The notes beneath the pieces were generated by a model that did not search any database, was not told the origin of the DNA, and saw nothing but the letters and a program-made list of their open reading frames with translations. Positions 1-5,021 of a DNA stretch of 7,981 nt are shown piece after piece. The DNA lies in the NCBI GenBank assembly GCA_010024485.1, contig RGGX01000054.1, positions 1 through 7,981 of the forward strand, in the 5' to 3' direction. The first letter of the stretch is position 1. Every line of letters begins with the position of its first letter. This DNA comes from Actinomycetota bacterium (GTDB lineage: Bacteria; Actinomycetota; Acidimicrobiia; Acidimicrobiales; Ilumatobacteraceae). The translations under genes were made by a program, and so were the position numbers.

Positions 1-191
1 GAGCCGGACACTCCGTCGAGGCCCCGGAGAGGATCGATGTGTGCCCGACCTTCGCCGCAGCGGCGATCGCGCCCATCGCCGAGGTCGACCGACAGCGCCT
101 GCTCCGGCTCACCTCCGAGTCCCAGCGTCGGGCGGCCGTCGAGGAGGCCCTCGACGACCTCGAGGCGATCCTGCGGTTCTCCGGCGACTGA
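1..191 (+). CDS. C-terminal end of an upstream protein, possibly LON substrate-binding-domain protein (partial)
   Basis: An open frame enters the window from the left (first complete codon at base 3) and ends at TGA 189-191, giving the last 62 residues of a protein. The tail is helical in character, with the stretch EVDRQRLLRL followed by an Ala/Glu/Arg/Leu-rich helix ending in ILRFSGD. A 'DRQ.LL' helix followed by a charged amphipathic helix is how many stand-alone LON N-terminal (substrate-binding) domain proteins end, so that is my best guess. It is recognised from a short tail only, and a different helical protein is possible. Codon use matches the neighbours. The gene is separated from the next one by 64 bases. 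Confidence 0.4.
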   Translation, partial: AGHSVEAPERIDVCPTFAAAAIAPIAEVDRQRLLRLTSESQRRAAVEEALDDLEAILRFSGD

Positions 192-192
192 A

Positions 193-208
193 CGCCGGTT
201 GAACGGCG
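193..208 (+). terminator. Small hairpin just after the first stop codon
   Basis: CGCCG at 193-197 pairs perfectly with CGGCG at 204-208 around a 6-base loop, two bases after the TGA that ends the upstream gene. The stem is only 5 bp and no T-run follows, so it is at best a weak candidate for a terminator or 3'-end structure. It could be chance in such G+C-rich DNA. Confidence 0.2.
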
Positions 209-255
209 ATCCCGGGCGGGACCGGTTCGGCCGACGGGCTGATAGGAATAGTCCC

Positions 256-597
256 ATGGCCGACAGGGGCACCCCGAGTGTCAACGAGGTGGTCGACGCG
301 GTCATCGCGTACGCCAAGGACCAGACGATCGGACCGCTCCGTGGTGCCGGTCGCTGGGTGTTGTGGGGTGCCGTGGGGGCGATCCTCCTCGGTTCCGGGG
401 CACTGCTCCTGATCCTCGGTGTGCTGCGGCTGGTGCAGGTCGAGTGGAGCTCCGTCGGTTCCGACTGGAACTGGTCGTGGATCCCGTATCTCATCGCGCT
501 GGTCATAGCGATCGTGCTCCTGATCGTGACCCTCACCAGGATCAACCGGGGACATCTCGCCCGAACCGACGCCGACCGGGAGGACCGCCATGGCTGA
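256..597 (+). CDS. Small two-helix membrane protein, holin-like superfamily III type
   Basis: This is a 113-residue protein. Residues 1-33 are polar and probably form an amphipathic helix (DAVIAYAKDQTIGPLRG). A first membrane helix covers about residues 34-60 and a second about 75-94, separated by a Trp/Ser-rich loop (WNWSWIP). A charged, hydrophilic tail follows. This resembles small actinobacterial proteins usually labelled 'phage holin family protein', which are chromosomal and not evidence of a prophage; the true function is unknown. ATG 256 was chosen because AGGAA at 244-248 lies 7 bases upstream and because translation upstream of it is low-complexity Arg/Ser/Pro. The end overlaps the next gene by 8 bases, suggesting translational coupling. 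Confidence 0.75.
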   Translation: MADRGTPSVNEVVDAVIAYAKDQTIGPLRGAGRWVLWGAVGAILLGSGALLLILGVLRLVQVEWSSVGSDWNWSWIPYLIALVIAIVLLIVTLTRINRGHLARTDADREDRHG

Positions 598-808
598 TCA
601 CGAGAACGCCCGAACGACCTCCAAGGACGACCTCCAGGAGACCCTCCAGGGTTTCCAGGACGGTCTCCGAGGTGCTGTCGAGGACCGACGGCAGACCCTC
701 GTGACCGTCGGTGCGGCGATCGGCGTCGCCGTCGTGGTCGTCGCGTTCCTCCTCGGTCGTCGCGTCGGTCGTCGTCGCACCACGTTCGTCGAGATCCGGC
801 GGGTCTGA
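590..808 (+). CDS. Small single-pass membrane protein ending in a basic EIRRV-type tail
   Basis: This is a 72-residue protein of unknown function. An acidic/polar N-terminal helix (about residues 11-36, containing DDLQETLQGFQDGLRG) is followed by one hydrophobic membrane helix (about 37-56). The C-terminus is strongly basic (RRVGRRR) and ends in FVEIRRV. The positive charge after the helix predicts that the C-terminus faces the cytoplasm. The start ATG 590 has a strong ribosome-binding site, GGGAGGA at 578-584, and lies inside the end of the preceding gene, so the two are probably co-translated. I recall similar short proteins beside holin-like genes in actinomycetes, but cannot assign a role. 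Confidence 0.7.
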   Translation: MADHENARTTSKDDLQETLQGFQDGLRGAVEDRRQTLVTVGAAIGVAVVVVAFLLGRRVGRRRTTFVEIRRV

Positions 809-816
809 GCGCGGCC

Positions 817-1029
817 GTGGCCCGCTTCTCTCCGAGAGCACTCGCCCGATCCGCCGTGCGGCGCGGTGTCGTGCGCAACGAACGGGGCTGGAGGGTGATC
901 GGCTGGGTGATCCTGGTCGGTCGATTCGTCGGGCGTTCGGTGCGGCGCACCCCTGAGCGTCTGACGGTGCAGCGGCTCCGCCCGGGACAGGGTCTCGATG
1001 TCCGCACCAGAAGGAACCGCCGCCCATGA
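817..1029 (+). CDS. Small Arg-rich membrane-associated protein of unknown function
   Basis: This is a 70-residue protein with a GTG start at 817. It is very basic (about 20 Arg), with one short hydrophobic stretch (residues 25-39, WRVIGWVILVGRFVG) that may be a membrane or membrane-surface helix. A C-terminal motif TVQRLRPGQGLDVRT follows and looks like a small conserved beta-rich element. No clear ribosome-binding site precedes GTG 817, which weakens the start call. The stop shares bases with the next start (ATGA at 1026-1029), typical of coupled genes in an operon. Its place at the end of a run of three tiny membrane proteins supports it being real; the function is unknown. Confidence 0.55.
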   Translation: MARFSPRALARSAVRRGVVRNERGWRVIGWVILVGRFVGRSVRRTPERLTVQRLRPGQGLDVRTRRNRRP

Positions 1030-1220
1030 TCGTGCGCCTGCGTCAACCGAGGCGCGAGGTGGAGATCCCCGGAGGGCGGGCGGCCCACGCGGTCCTGCGC
1101 GATCTCGGTCTGAGTCGCGAGGGCCATCTGGTGATCTGCAACGGGACCCTCGTTCCCTCCGACACGATGCTCGCGGACGACGACGTCGTTGAGATACGTC
1201 CGGTGATCTCCGGAGGCTGA
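1026..1220 (+). CDS. ttuB: TtuB-like ubiquitin-fold sulfur carrier protein (ThiS/MoaD family)
   Basis: This 64-residue beta-grasp protein ends in ISGG. In this family the terminal Gly is adenylated by an E1-like enzyme and converted to a thiocarboxylate that donates sulfur. The short length, the start MIVRLRQPRREVEIPGG, the central 'VLRDLGL' helix and the ending 'DDDVVEIRPVISGG' match Thermus TtuB, which ends AISGG, better than MoaD or ThiS. The decisive context is that its partner thiolase ttuA starts one base after its stop. In Thermus thermophilus TtuB both supplies sulfur for 2-thioribothymidine in tRNA and can be conjugated to proteins. AAGGAA at 1011-1016 is the ribosome-binding site. 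ThiS for thiamine synthesis is the main alternative but is unlikely next to ttuA. Confidence 0.88.
   Translation: MIVRLRQPRREVEIPGGRAAHAVLRDLGLSREGHLVICNGTLVPSDTMLADDDVVEIRPVISGG
1212..1216 (+). promoter_or_regulatory. Ribosome-binding site of ttuA embedded in the Gly-Gly codons of ttuB
   Basis: GGAGG at 1212-1216 is made from the last two sense codons of ttuB (GGA GGC) and lies 4 bases upstream of the ttuA ATG at 1221. The functional Gly-Gly end of the carrier and the Shine-Dalgarno signal of its partner enzyme are therefore the same bases. Confidence 0.7.
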
Positions 1221-2222
1221 ATGTCGAAGTGCCGATCCTGCGGCGAGCCGGCGGTGGTGGACCTGCCACGGCACAACGCCAACTTCTGCAGCGTTCACCT
1301 GCAACAGCTGTGCACCCGGCAGGTGGAACGCGCCATCTCCGACCACTCGATGTTCGCTCCCGAGGATCGGATCCTCGTGGCGGTGAGCGGGGGCAAGGAC
1401 TCGCTCGCCCTCTGGGACATGTTGATCGAACTCGGATATCGCGCCGACGGCCTCTACATCGGTCTCGGTATCGGGGAGTACAGCGAGGAGAGCCATCGGA
1501 TCACCGCCGAGTTCGCGGATACGCGGGGGCTCACCCTGCACACCGTCGACCTCAGGGCGGAGCACGGCTTCGACATCCCGACGGCGGCCAGGGCCACGAA
1601 GCGGGTGCCGTGTTCGGCCTGCGGCCTGTCGAAACGGCACATCTTCGACCGCGAGACCAGACGACACGGATACGACGTGCTCGCCACCGGTCACAACCTC
1701 GACGACGAGGCAGCGGTGCTCCTCGGGAACACGATCCGCTGGGATGTCGACTACCTGTCGAGGCAGTCGCCGGTGCTCCCGGAGCGCCACGGGTTCCCGC
1801 GCAAGGTGAAGCCGCTCATCCGACTGACCGAGCGCGAGATGGCGGCGTGGTGTGTGGTTCGGGGTATCGACTATGTGGTCGAGGAGTGCCCGATGGCGAT
1901 CGGGAACCGGCACGCAGGTCTGAAGGAGACGCTGAACGCGATGGACGAGCGCTCGCCCGGGACCAAAGCCTCGTTCTACCTCGGTTTCCTCGACCGGATG
2001 GCACCCCTGCTCCGGGAACGAACCGATGCCGAGGCCGCTCCCGAGGCCTGCCCGAGCTGCGGGTCACCGTCATCGAGCGACGGCATGCCATGCTCGTTCT
2101 GTCGGCTGGAGGAGAACGCCGGCTCGCACGAGCCGGTTCCGGTCCGCATGGTGTTGAATCGGGTCGCGCGTCGGGCGTTCGACGCCCAGTGGGGGGAGGA
2201 GAGCTCAGATGACCGAGGGTGA
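1221..2222 (+). CDS. ttuA: TtuA-type tRNA-5-methyluridine(54) 2-sulfurtransferase
   Basis: This 333-residue cytoplasmic enzyme adenylates the C2 carbonyl of T54 in tRNA and inserts sulfur from the TtuB thiocarboxylate. An N-terminal zinc finger uses C4, C7, C23 and H26. The PP-loop ATP site is SGGKDS at 56-61, followed by the GEYSEES segment. C131, C134 (CSACG) and C223 (EECP) align with the three Cys that hold the catalytic [4Fe-4S] cluster in Thermus TtuA. TGHNLDDEAAVLLGN at 156-170 is a TtuA-family signature. A second zinc finger uses C277, C280, C291 and C294. All key residues are present. It follows ttuB directly and overlaps trmI by 14 bases. The two zinc fingers separate it from TtcA and TilS. 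Confidence 0.93.
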   Translation: MSKCRSCGEPAVVDLPRHNANFCSVHLQQLCTRQVERAISDHSMFAPEDRILVAVSGGKDSLALWDMLIELGYRADGLYIGLGIGEYSEESHRITAEFADTRGLTLHTVDLRAEHGFDIPTAARATKRVPCSACGLSKRHIFDRETRRHGYDVLATGHNLDDEAAVLLGNTIRWDVDYLSRQSPVLPERHGFPRKVKPLIRLTEREMAAWCVVRGIDYVVEECPMAIGNRHAGLKETLNAMDERSPGTKASFYLGFLDRMAPLLRERTDAEAAPEACPSCGSPSSSDGMPCSFCRLEENAGSHEPVPVRMVLNRVARRAFDAQWGEESSDDRG

Positions 2223-3021
2223 TCGCGGCTTCGCCGTCGGAGAACGGGTGATGCTCCTCGACAGCAAGCGGCGACGGTATCTCGTCGAGTTGGTCGCCGA
2301 TGGCGAGTTCCACAGCCACGCGGGCTACGTCGCGCACAGCTCGATCATCGGCTCCGCGGAGGGCACCGTGGTCGAGAGCACCAAGGGCGCCGAGTACGTC
2401 GTGCTGCGTCCGACGCTCGAGGACTTCGTCCTGGAGATGCCCCGAGGCGCCCAGGTCATCTACCCGAAGGACCTGGCGCCGATCCTGATGCTGGCCGATA
2501 TCGCGCCGGGGGTGCGGGTGTTCGAGAGCGGTCTGGGCTCCGGGGCGCTCTCGACCGCCATGCTGCGAGCCGGCGCCGAGGTCACCGGCTACGAGGTCAG
2601 GGAGGACTTCGCGAATCGGGCCCGAATCAACGTGCGCTCATTCCTGGGCGAGGGTGCCCTCGAGCGCTATCACGTCTCGGTGGCCGACTCCTATGCCGGG
2701 ATCGACGAGTCCCTCGGGCCGTTCGACCGCGTGGTGCTCGACCTCCCCGAGCCCTGGCAGGTCGTGCCGCACGCGGAGCGCGTTCTGCGACCCGGGGGGA
2801 TCCTGCTGGCCTACACGCCGTCGATCACCCAGGCCTCGCAGACGAGGGAATCCCTGCGCGGGCGCTGGATCGAGAACCGGACCATCGAGGTGCTGCACCG
2901 GGGCTGGCATGTGGAGGGCCAAGCTGTCCGACCCGACCATCGCATGGTCGCCCACACGGGATTCCTGACGTTGGCGCGCTTCCTGGGCCGCTCGGCGGAG
3001 CGGATCGCTCGCGACGGCTGA
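2209..3021 (+). CDS. trmI: tRNA (adenine(58)-N1)-methyltransferase TrmI
   Basis: This 270-residue SAM-dependent enzyme makes m1A58 in the tRNA T-loop and is active as a tetramer in known relatives. The N-terminal beta domain (about 1-65) is followed by MPRGAQVIYPKD at 77-88, a TrmI hallmark. The SAM-binding loop is ESGLGSGAL at 106-114, with acidic E129 after the second strand. The catalytic-type Asp is D178 in DLPEPW. The C-terminal part HRGWHVEGQAVRPDHRM is also typical; mycobacterial Rv2118c has the same order of motifs and also lies near the proteasome genes. The start ATG 2209 has a GGGGAGGAG ribosome-binding site and lies within the end of ttuA, so both tRNA T-loop enzymes are probably co-expressed. 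Confidence 0.94.
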   Translation: MTEGDRGFAVGERVMLLDSKRRRYLVELVADGEFHSHAGYVAHSSIIGSAEGTVVESTKGAEYVVLRPTLEDFVLEMPRGAQVIYPKDLAPILMLADIAPGVRVFESGLGSGALSTAMLRAGAEVTGYEVREDFANRARINVRSFLGEGALERYHVSVADSYAGIDESLGPFDRVVLDLPEPWQVVPHAERVLRPGGILLAYTPSITQASQTRESLRGRWIENRTIEVLHRGWHVEGQAVRPDHRMVAHTGFLTLARFLGRSAERIARDG

Positions 3022-3037
3022 CCGCTCAGCAGCGGTC
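3020..3037. terminator. Hairpin between convergent trmI and ferredoxin genes
   Basis: GACCGCT at 3020-3026 pairs perfectly with AGCGGTC at 3031-3037 around the 4-base loop CAGC. The 7-bp stem includes the last bases of the trmI stop codon and lies 8 bases before the end of the ferredoxin gene coming from the other strand. The position suits a shared bidirectional terminator, but no T-run follows on either strand, so intrinsic termination is unproven. Confidence 0.45.
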
Positions 3038-3045
3038 GCTGGACC

Positions 3046-3291
3046 TCAGGGCTCGATGAAGATGCACTCGCCGGGGCACTCCTCGGCGGATTCGATCACA
3101 CCGTCGAGCTGACCCTCGGGGATCTCGGCGAGCCCGTCGGCCCCCTGGGCGTTGCCCTTGGCCTCGGCGAAGATCTTGTCGCCTTCCTTGACGTAGGCGA
3201 GACCATCGTCGAGGAGGGTGAAGACGTCGGGTGCGATCTCCTCGCAGAGGCCGTCTCCCGTGCACAGATCCTGATCGATCCAGACCTTCAT
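3046..3291 (-). CDS. Small single-cluster ferredoxin with C-x2-D-x2-C motif
   Basis: This 81-residue soluble electron carrier is the only minus-strand gene in the window. The N-terminus MKVWIDQDLCTGDGLCEEI carries C10 and C16 with D13 where a cluster Cys often sits; the C-terminus carries C72-P73 and C76. This is the pattern of short [3Fe-4S] or Asp-ligated [4Fe-4S] ferredoxins. Residues 35-65 form a longer, polar linker than I expect in the smallest family members. AAGGAG on the minus strand (bases 3302-3307) lies 10 bases before the ATG. It converges on trmI and shares an upstream region with arc. I recall ferredoxins next to arc in other actinomycetes. The redox partner is unknown; TtuA, itself an Fe-S enzyme, is a possible client but there is no direct evidence. 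Confidence 0.88.
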   Translation of the reverse strand: MKVWIDQDLCTGDGLCEEIAPDVFTLLDDGLAYVKEGDKIFAEAKGNAQGADGLAEIPEGQLDGVIESAEECPGECIFIEP

Positions 3292-3312
3292 GTCGTTGGG
3301 GCTCCTTGTGGG

Positions 3313-3332
3313 GGTCCGATAGATGGTCCGAT
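3313..3332 (-). repeat. Short direct repeat in the ferredoxin leader
   Basis: GGTCCGAT occurs at 3313-3320 and again at 3325-3332, a 12-base period. On the minus strand the pair falls between the proposed ferredoxin -10 (3334-3339) and its ribosome-binding site (3302-3307). It could be a repressor site or chance. Confidence 0.35.
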
Positions 3333-3349
3333 CATCCTAACGGGACGGT

Positions 3350-3389
3350 GCCGCGGACGCAGGATGCTCCGTGGGACTCTTTCCGCGGC
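3350..3389. promoter_or_regulatory. Inverted repeat between the divergent promoters (operator candidate)
   Basis: GCCGCGGA at 3350-3357 is the exact reverse complement of TCCGCGGC at 3382-3389. The two arms are centred 32 bases apart, close to three helical turns, and each contains the palindrome CCGCGG. They sit between the two proposed -10 boxes, where a dimeric or looping regulator could affect both fdx and arc. This rests on symmetry and position alone. Confidence 0.4.
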
Positions 3390-3419
3390 CCGGTGTAGGG
3401 TCGGAATCGGAGGTGTGCG

Positions 3420-4946
3420 GTGCAGCCTGAATCTGATCCAGAGTCGAACGTGGCCGCAACGGGAGCCACTCCCGCACCGGGAGCGGACGCGCCCCGGGTG
3501 CGCATCCTCGAGGAGCGCCTCCTCGAGGTCAAGGGTCGCCTGGCCGCCGCGACCGCGCAGAACGAGAAGTTGTCGTACACCCTCCGGGAGTCGCGCGAGC
3601 ACATCGCGGCGCTCCGTGAGGAGGTCGACAAGCTGACCCGGCCGCCGAGCCCCTACGCGGTCGTGGCGGGGATCAACTCGGACGGCACCCTCGATGTGCA
3701 TTCCATGGGTCGCAAGATGCGCGTCGAGATGGATCCGTCACTCGAGGCCGACGCGATCGAGCCGGGCGATGAGGTGTACCTGAACGACTCCTCAGCGGTC
3801 GTCGGGCACCGTCGATCGGATCCCGTCGGCGAGGTGGCCACCCTCCAGCACCTGCTCGAGGACGGCGTCCGCGTCGTGGTCACCGGCCGTGGCGACGAGG
3901 AGCGGGTCTGCGAGCTCGCCGGCTCGCTGCGCGGCACCAGACTGCGTCTCGGCGACCGCGTGCGCATCGACCCCCGGGCGTCGGTCGTGCTCGAGGTCCT
4001 GCCCCGTCCCGAGGTGGACGAGCTGCTGCTGGAGGAGGTCCCCGACGTCGGTTACGACGACATCGGTGGTCTCAGCGTCCAGATCGAGGCGATCGCCGAT
4101 GCCGTCGAGCTGCCGTTCCTCCATCAGGAGTTGTTCGCCGAGCATCGACTCCCCGCTCCGAAGGGGATCCTGCTCTACGGCCCACCCGGATGCGGCAAGA
4201 CCCTGATCGCGAAGGCCGTGGCGAACAGCCTGGCCCGGAAGGTCGCCGCCCAGATGGGTGAGGGCAAGGGTCGGAGCTACTTCATCAACATCAAGGGTCC
4301 GGAGCTGCTCAACAAGTACGTCGGTGAGACGGAGCGTCAGATCCGACTGATCTTCCAGCGCGCGCGGGAGAAGAGCGAGGAGGGTTGGCCGGTCATCGTC
4401 TTCTTCGACGAGATGGACTCGATGTTCCGGACGCGCGGCACTGGGATCTCCTCCGACATGGAGTCGACCGTGGTGCCGCAGTTGCTCGCGGAGATCGACG
4501 GCGTGGAGGGTCTGCGGAACGTCATCGTCATCGGTGCCACGAACCGCGAGGACCTCATCGACCCGGCCATCCTGCGCCCCGGACGCCTCGACGTGAAGAT
4601 CAAGATCGAGCGCCCCGATGCCGACGCCGCGCGAGAGGTGTTCGCCCGGTATCTGACCGACGAGATCCCGATCGCCGAGGGCGAGTCGGTGGGCGACCTC
4701 ATCTCGCGAACCGTGGAGGCGATGTACGCCGACCTCCCCGAGAACCGGTTCCTCGAGGTGACCTACCAGAACGGCGACCGCGAGGAACTCCACTTCAAGG
4801 ACTTCGCATCGGGCGCGATGATCGAGAACATCGTCCGGCGCGCGAAGAAGTCGGCGATGACCTCCCGAACACCACGAACCCGGATGACTGGGCGAAGATC
4901 TCCGGCCGCAAGGGCGAACGGATCACCTTCATCCGCACCCTCATGA
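3420..4946 (+). CDS. mpa: Proteasome-associated AAA+ ATPase ARC/Mpa, C-terminus disrupted by a frameshift and apparent deletion
   Basis: This hexameric ATPase binds Pup on tagged proteins, unfolds them and feeds them to the 20S core. The order is: N-terminal coiled coil at about 27-73 (Pup binding), two OB-type domains at about 76-195, then the AAA+ module. In that module are Walker A GPPGCGKT 254-261, pore loop KYVGE 299-303, Walker B VFFDEMD 327-333, sensor ATN 373-375 and RPGR 386-389. GTG 3420 has GGAGGT 5 bases upstream. The sequence is normal to A479. There the lid helix of the AAA+ small domain stops, and the frame runs into 29 unrelated Ser/Arg/Pro-rich residues ending at TGA 4944-4946. 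The true ending lies in another frame (see 4856-5014). As written, the protein lacks part of the lid and the GQYL docking tail. Confidence 0.9.
   Translation: MQPESDPESNVAATGATPAPGADAPRVRILEERLLEVKGRLAAATAQNEKLSYTLRESREHIAALREEVDKLTRPPSPYAVVAGINSDGTLDVHSMGRKMRVEMDPSLEADAIEPGDEVYLNDSSAVVGHRRSDPVGEVATLQHLLEDGVRVVVTGRGDEERVCELAGSLRGTRLRLGDRVRIDPRASVVLEVLPRPEVDELLLEEVPDVGYDDIGGLSVQIEAIADAVELPFLHQELFAEHRLPAPKGILLYGPPGCGKTLIAKAVANSLARKVAAQMGEGKGRSYFINIKGPELLNKYVGETERQIRLIFQRAREKSEEGWPVIVFFDEMDSMFRTRGTGISSDMESTVVPQLLAEIDGVEGLRNVIVIGATNREDLIDPAILRPGRLDVKIKIERPDADAAREVFARYLTDEIPIAEGESVGDLISRTVEAMYADLPENRFLEVTYQNGDREELHFKDFASGAMIENIVRRAKKSAMTSRTPRTRMTGRRSPAARANGSPSSAPS
3506..3528 (+). repeat. Perfect 10-bp hairpin inside the arc coding start
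   Basis: CCTCGAGGAG at 3506-3515 pairs with CTCCTCGAGG at 3519-3528 around a 3-base loop. It encodes part of the coiled coil (ILEERLLEV), where repeated Leu-Glu codons CTC-GAG make such symmetry likely. It begins 86 bases after the start codon. A regulatory role is possible but not required. Confidence 0.3.
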
Positions 4947-5014
4947 ACGATGACGAGCGAACGGGATCCGGTGGTCGGGCCATCGAGCGTTCCTCGACCG
5001 GTCAGTACCTGTAG
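4856..5014 (+). pseudogene. mpa: Displaced C-terminal end of the ARC/Mpa ATPase (out of frame with the main gene)
   Basis: From GAC 4859 to TAG 5012-5014, a frame different from that of the main ATPase gene encodes 51 residues that are unmistakably the conserved ATPase ending. They start DLPNTTNPDDWAKISGRKGE and finish with GRAIERSSTGQYL. The GQYL tail is the motif that docks into pockets of the PrcA ring. Third positions here are mostly G or C, as in functional genes, whereas the main frame over the same bases uses atypical codons such as ACA, CCA and TCA. About 29 residues that intact homologues have between the 'RAKK.A' helix and 'DLPNTTNP' are absent, as judged from the remembered Mpa sequence. 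This corresponds to roughly 85 lost bases, a number not divisible by three. Confidence 0.85.
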
Positions 5015-5021
5015 GGGCACC

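Larger units (their letters stand above)
3292..3419. promoter_or_regulatory. Divergent control region of ferredoxin (minus) and arc operon (plus)
   Basis: This is the only place where transcription diverges, so it should hold promoters for both directions. Minus strand: TAGGAT (complement of 3334-3339) is a reasonable -10 for the ferredoxin gene, with no good -35. Plus strand: TAGGGT at 3396-3401 is a weak -10 for arc, with GGGACT at 3373-3378 as a poor -35 at 17-base spacing. The arc ribosome-binding site GGAGGT at 3409-3414 lies 5 bases before GTG 3420. The presence of promoters is inferred from gene layout; the individual boxes are tentative. Confidence 0.45.

Noticed and set aside
37..255. 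Extended N-terminus for the holin-like gene from ATG 37
   Set aside because: The added residues are Arg/Ser/Pro-rich, overlap the end of the upstream gene in another frame, and lack family character; ATG 256 has its own ribosome-binding site.
1221..2222. TtcA (2-thiocytidine) or TilS (lysidine) identity for the PP-loop enzyme
   Set aside because: Two Cys-type zinc fingers, the CSAC...EECP cluster ligands and the adjacent ttuB fit TtuA; TilS lacks these and TtcA has a different layout.
3792..4793. 333-codon open frame on the minus strand
   Set aside because: It lies wholly antisense to the conserved ATPase domains and is a by-product of its codon bias.
4842..4862. Programmed ribosomal frameshift joining the two parts of the ATPase
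   Set aside because: There is no classical slippery heptamer, and a simple shift would not restore the roughly 29 residues that are missing between the two conserved blocks.
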